A DNA stretch of 64,000 bases from a virus. Position numbers and translations under genes: made by a program. Within the stretch, counting starts at the first letter, position 1, and the number at the start of each line of letters is the position of its first letter. The notes below the pieces were generated by a model. The model saw only the letters and a list, made by a program, of their open reading frames with translations. It had not been told where the DNA came from and did no database searches. Of this stretch, positions 63,993-64,000 are shown in pieces. The stretch is taken from positions 1 through 64,000 of IMG/VR virus record IMGVR_UViG_3300048918_000116. One strand, 5' to 3'.

Positions 63993-64000
63993 ATGCAAGG
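63993..64000 (+). CDS. Start of a further gene (partial)
   Basis: ATG at 63993 follows CAGGGATAACT, 22 bases after the polymerase stop. Only two codons and two bases are visible, so the product cannot be named. Confidence 0.5.

Noticed and set aside
1-64000. CRISPR array
   Set aside because: No regularly spaced identical repeats with unique spacers were found; the dispersed 10-base motif is irregularly spaced over kilobases.
1-64000. Insertion sequence or transposase
   Set aside because: No transposase-like protein and no flanking terminal inverted repeats were seen; the mobile-type genes are HNH endonucleases.

Overview
The window looks like most of the genome of a lytic, long-tailed (siphovirus-type) phage of a Gram-negative bacterium. 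It has a tape measure, a tail tube, a coat protein that looks P22-like, a terminase/portal module, its own replication machinery, and no recognisable integrase or lysogeny module. The host is not identifiable from sequence alone. The gene content resembles the phages that replace part of their guanine with 7-deazaguanines (Seurat/Nonag/Nipuna type, Queuovirinae). That placement is my inference from gene content, not a search.

Layout. (1) 1-24.5 kb, all on the minus strand. Reading right to left there is a run of small early-type accessory genes (24.5-18.2 kb) that includes a VRR-NUC nuclease and a kinase-like protein. Then come the terminase subunits, portal, scaffold, coat, a surface decoration protein, a 776-residue repeat protein, head-tail joining and tail completion proteins, tail terminator, tail tube, a frameshifted tail chaperone and the tape measure, which runs off the left edge. 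(2) 24.7-38 kb, plus strand: about 30 mostly small unknown genes, expressed from promoters that share a TTTGCG-N4-CGCAAA palindrome. This part holds a nut-like leader, an AT-rich non-coding block that may be an origin, two hammerhead ribozymes, a lipoprotein metalloprotease, and HNH and RadC-like proteins near its right end. (3) 38.3-50 kb, plus strand: replication and recombination, with primase-polymerase/helicase, MazG-like hydrolase, DNA ligase, RecA-like ATPase, ssDNA-binding protein, Cas4-like nuclease and SF2 helicase. (4) 50.7-51.5 kb: a cluster of tRNA genes and strange tRNA-like RNAs. (5) 51.5-59.2 kb: queE, queC, queD, a phosphoribosyltransferase-folE fusion, a dpdA-like DNA transglycosylase and rtcB. 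(6) 59.2-64 kb: small genes, a SLOG protein, a sliding clamp and a family B DNA polymerase.

How the parts work together. FolE, QueD, QueE and QueC make preQ0 or a close intermediate from GTP, and the DpdA-like protein can insert it into phage DNA, hiding the genome from restriction. The clamp, polymerase B, primase-helicase, ligase and recombination genes copy and process that DNA. The late minus-strand genes package it.

The most unusual content is at the RNA and DNA-motif level. Two hammerhead ribozymes bracket a polycistronic segment (30915-32998), in a phage that also encodes RtcB, the ligase that joins exactly the kind of ends hammerheads leave. Several tRNA-like genes have normal acceptor, D and T arms but abnormal anticodon regions. 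Two of them run directly into long stems (CCAACATT...AATGTTGG) that bury the tRNA CCA end. A 10-base motif, TNACCACACT, recurs 21 times by my count, mostly on one strand, in and between genes and in different reading frames.
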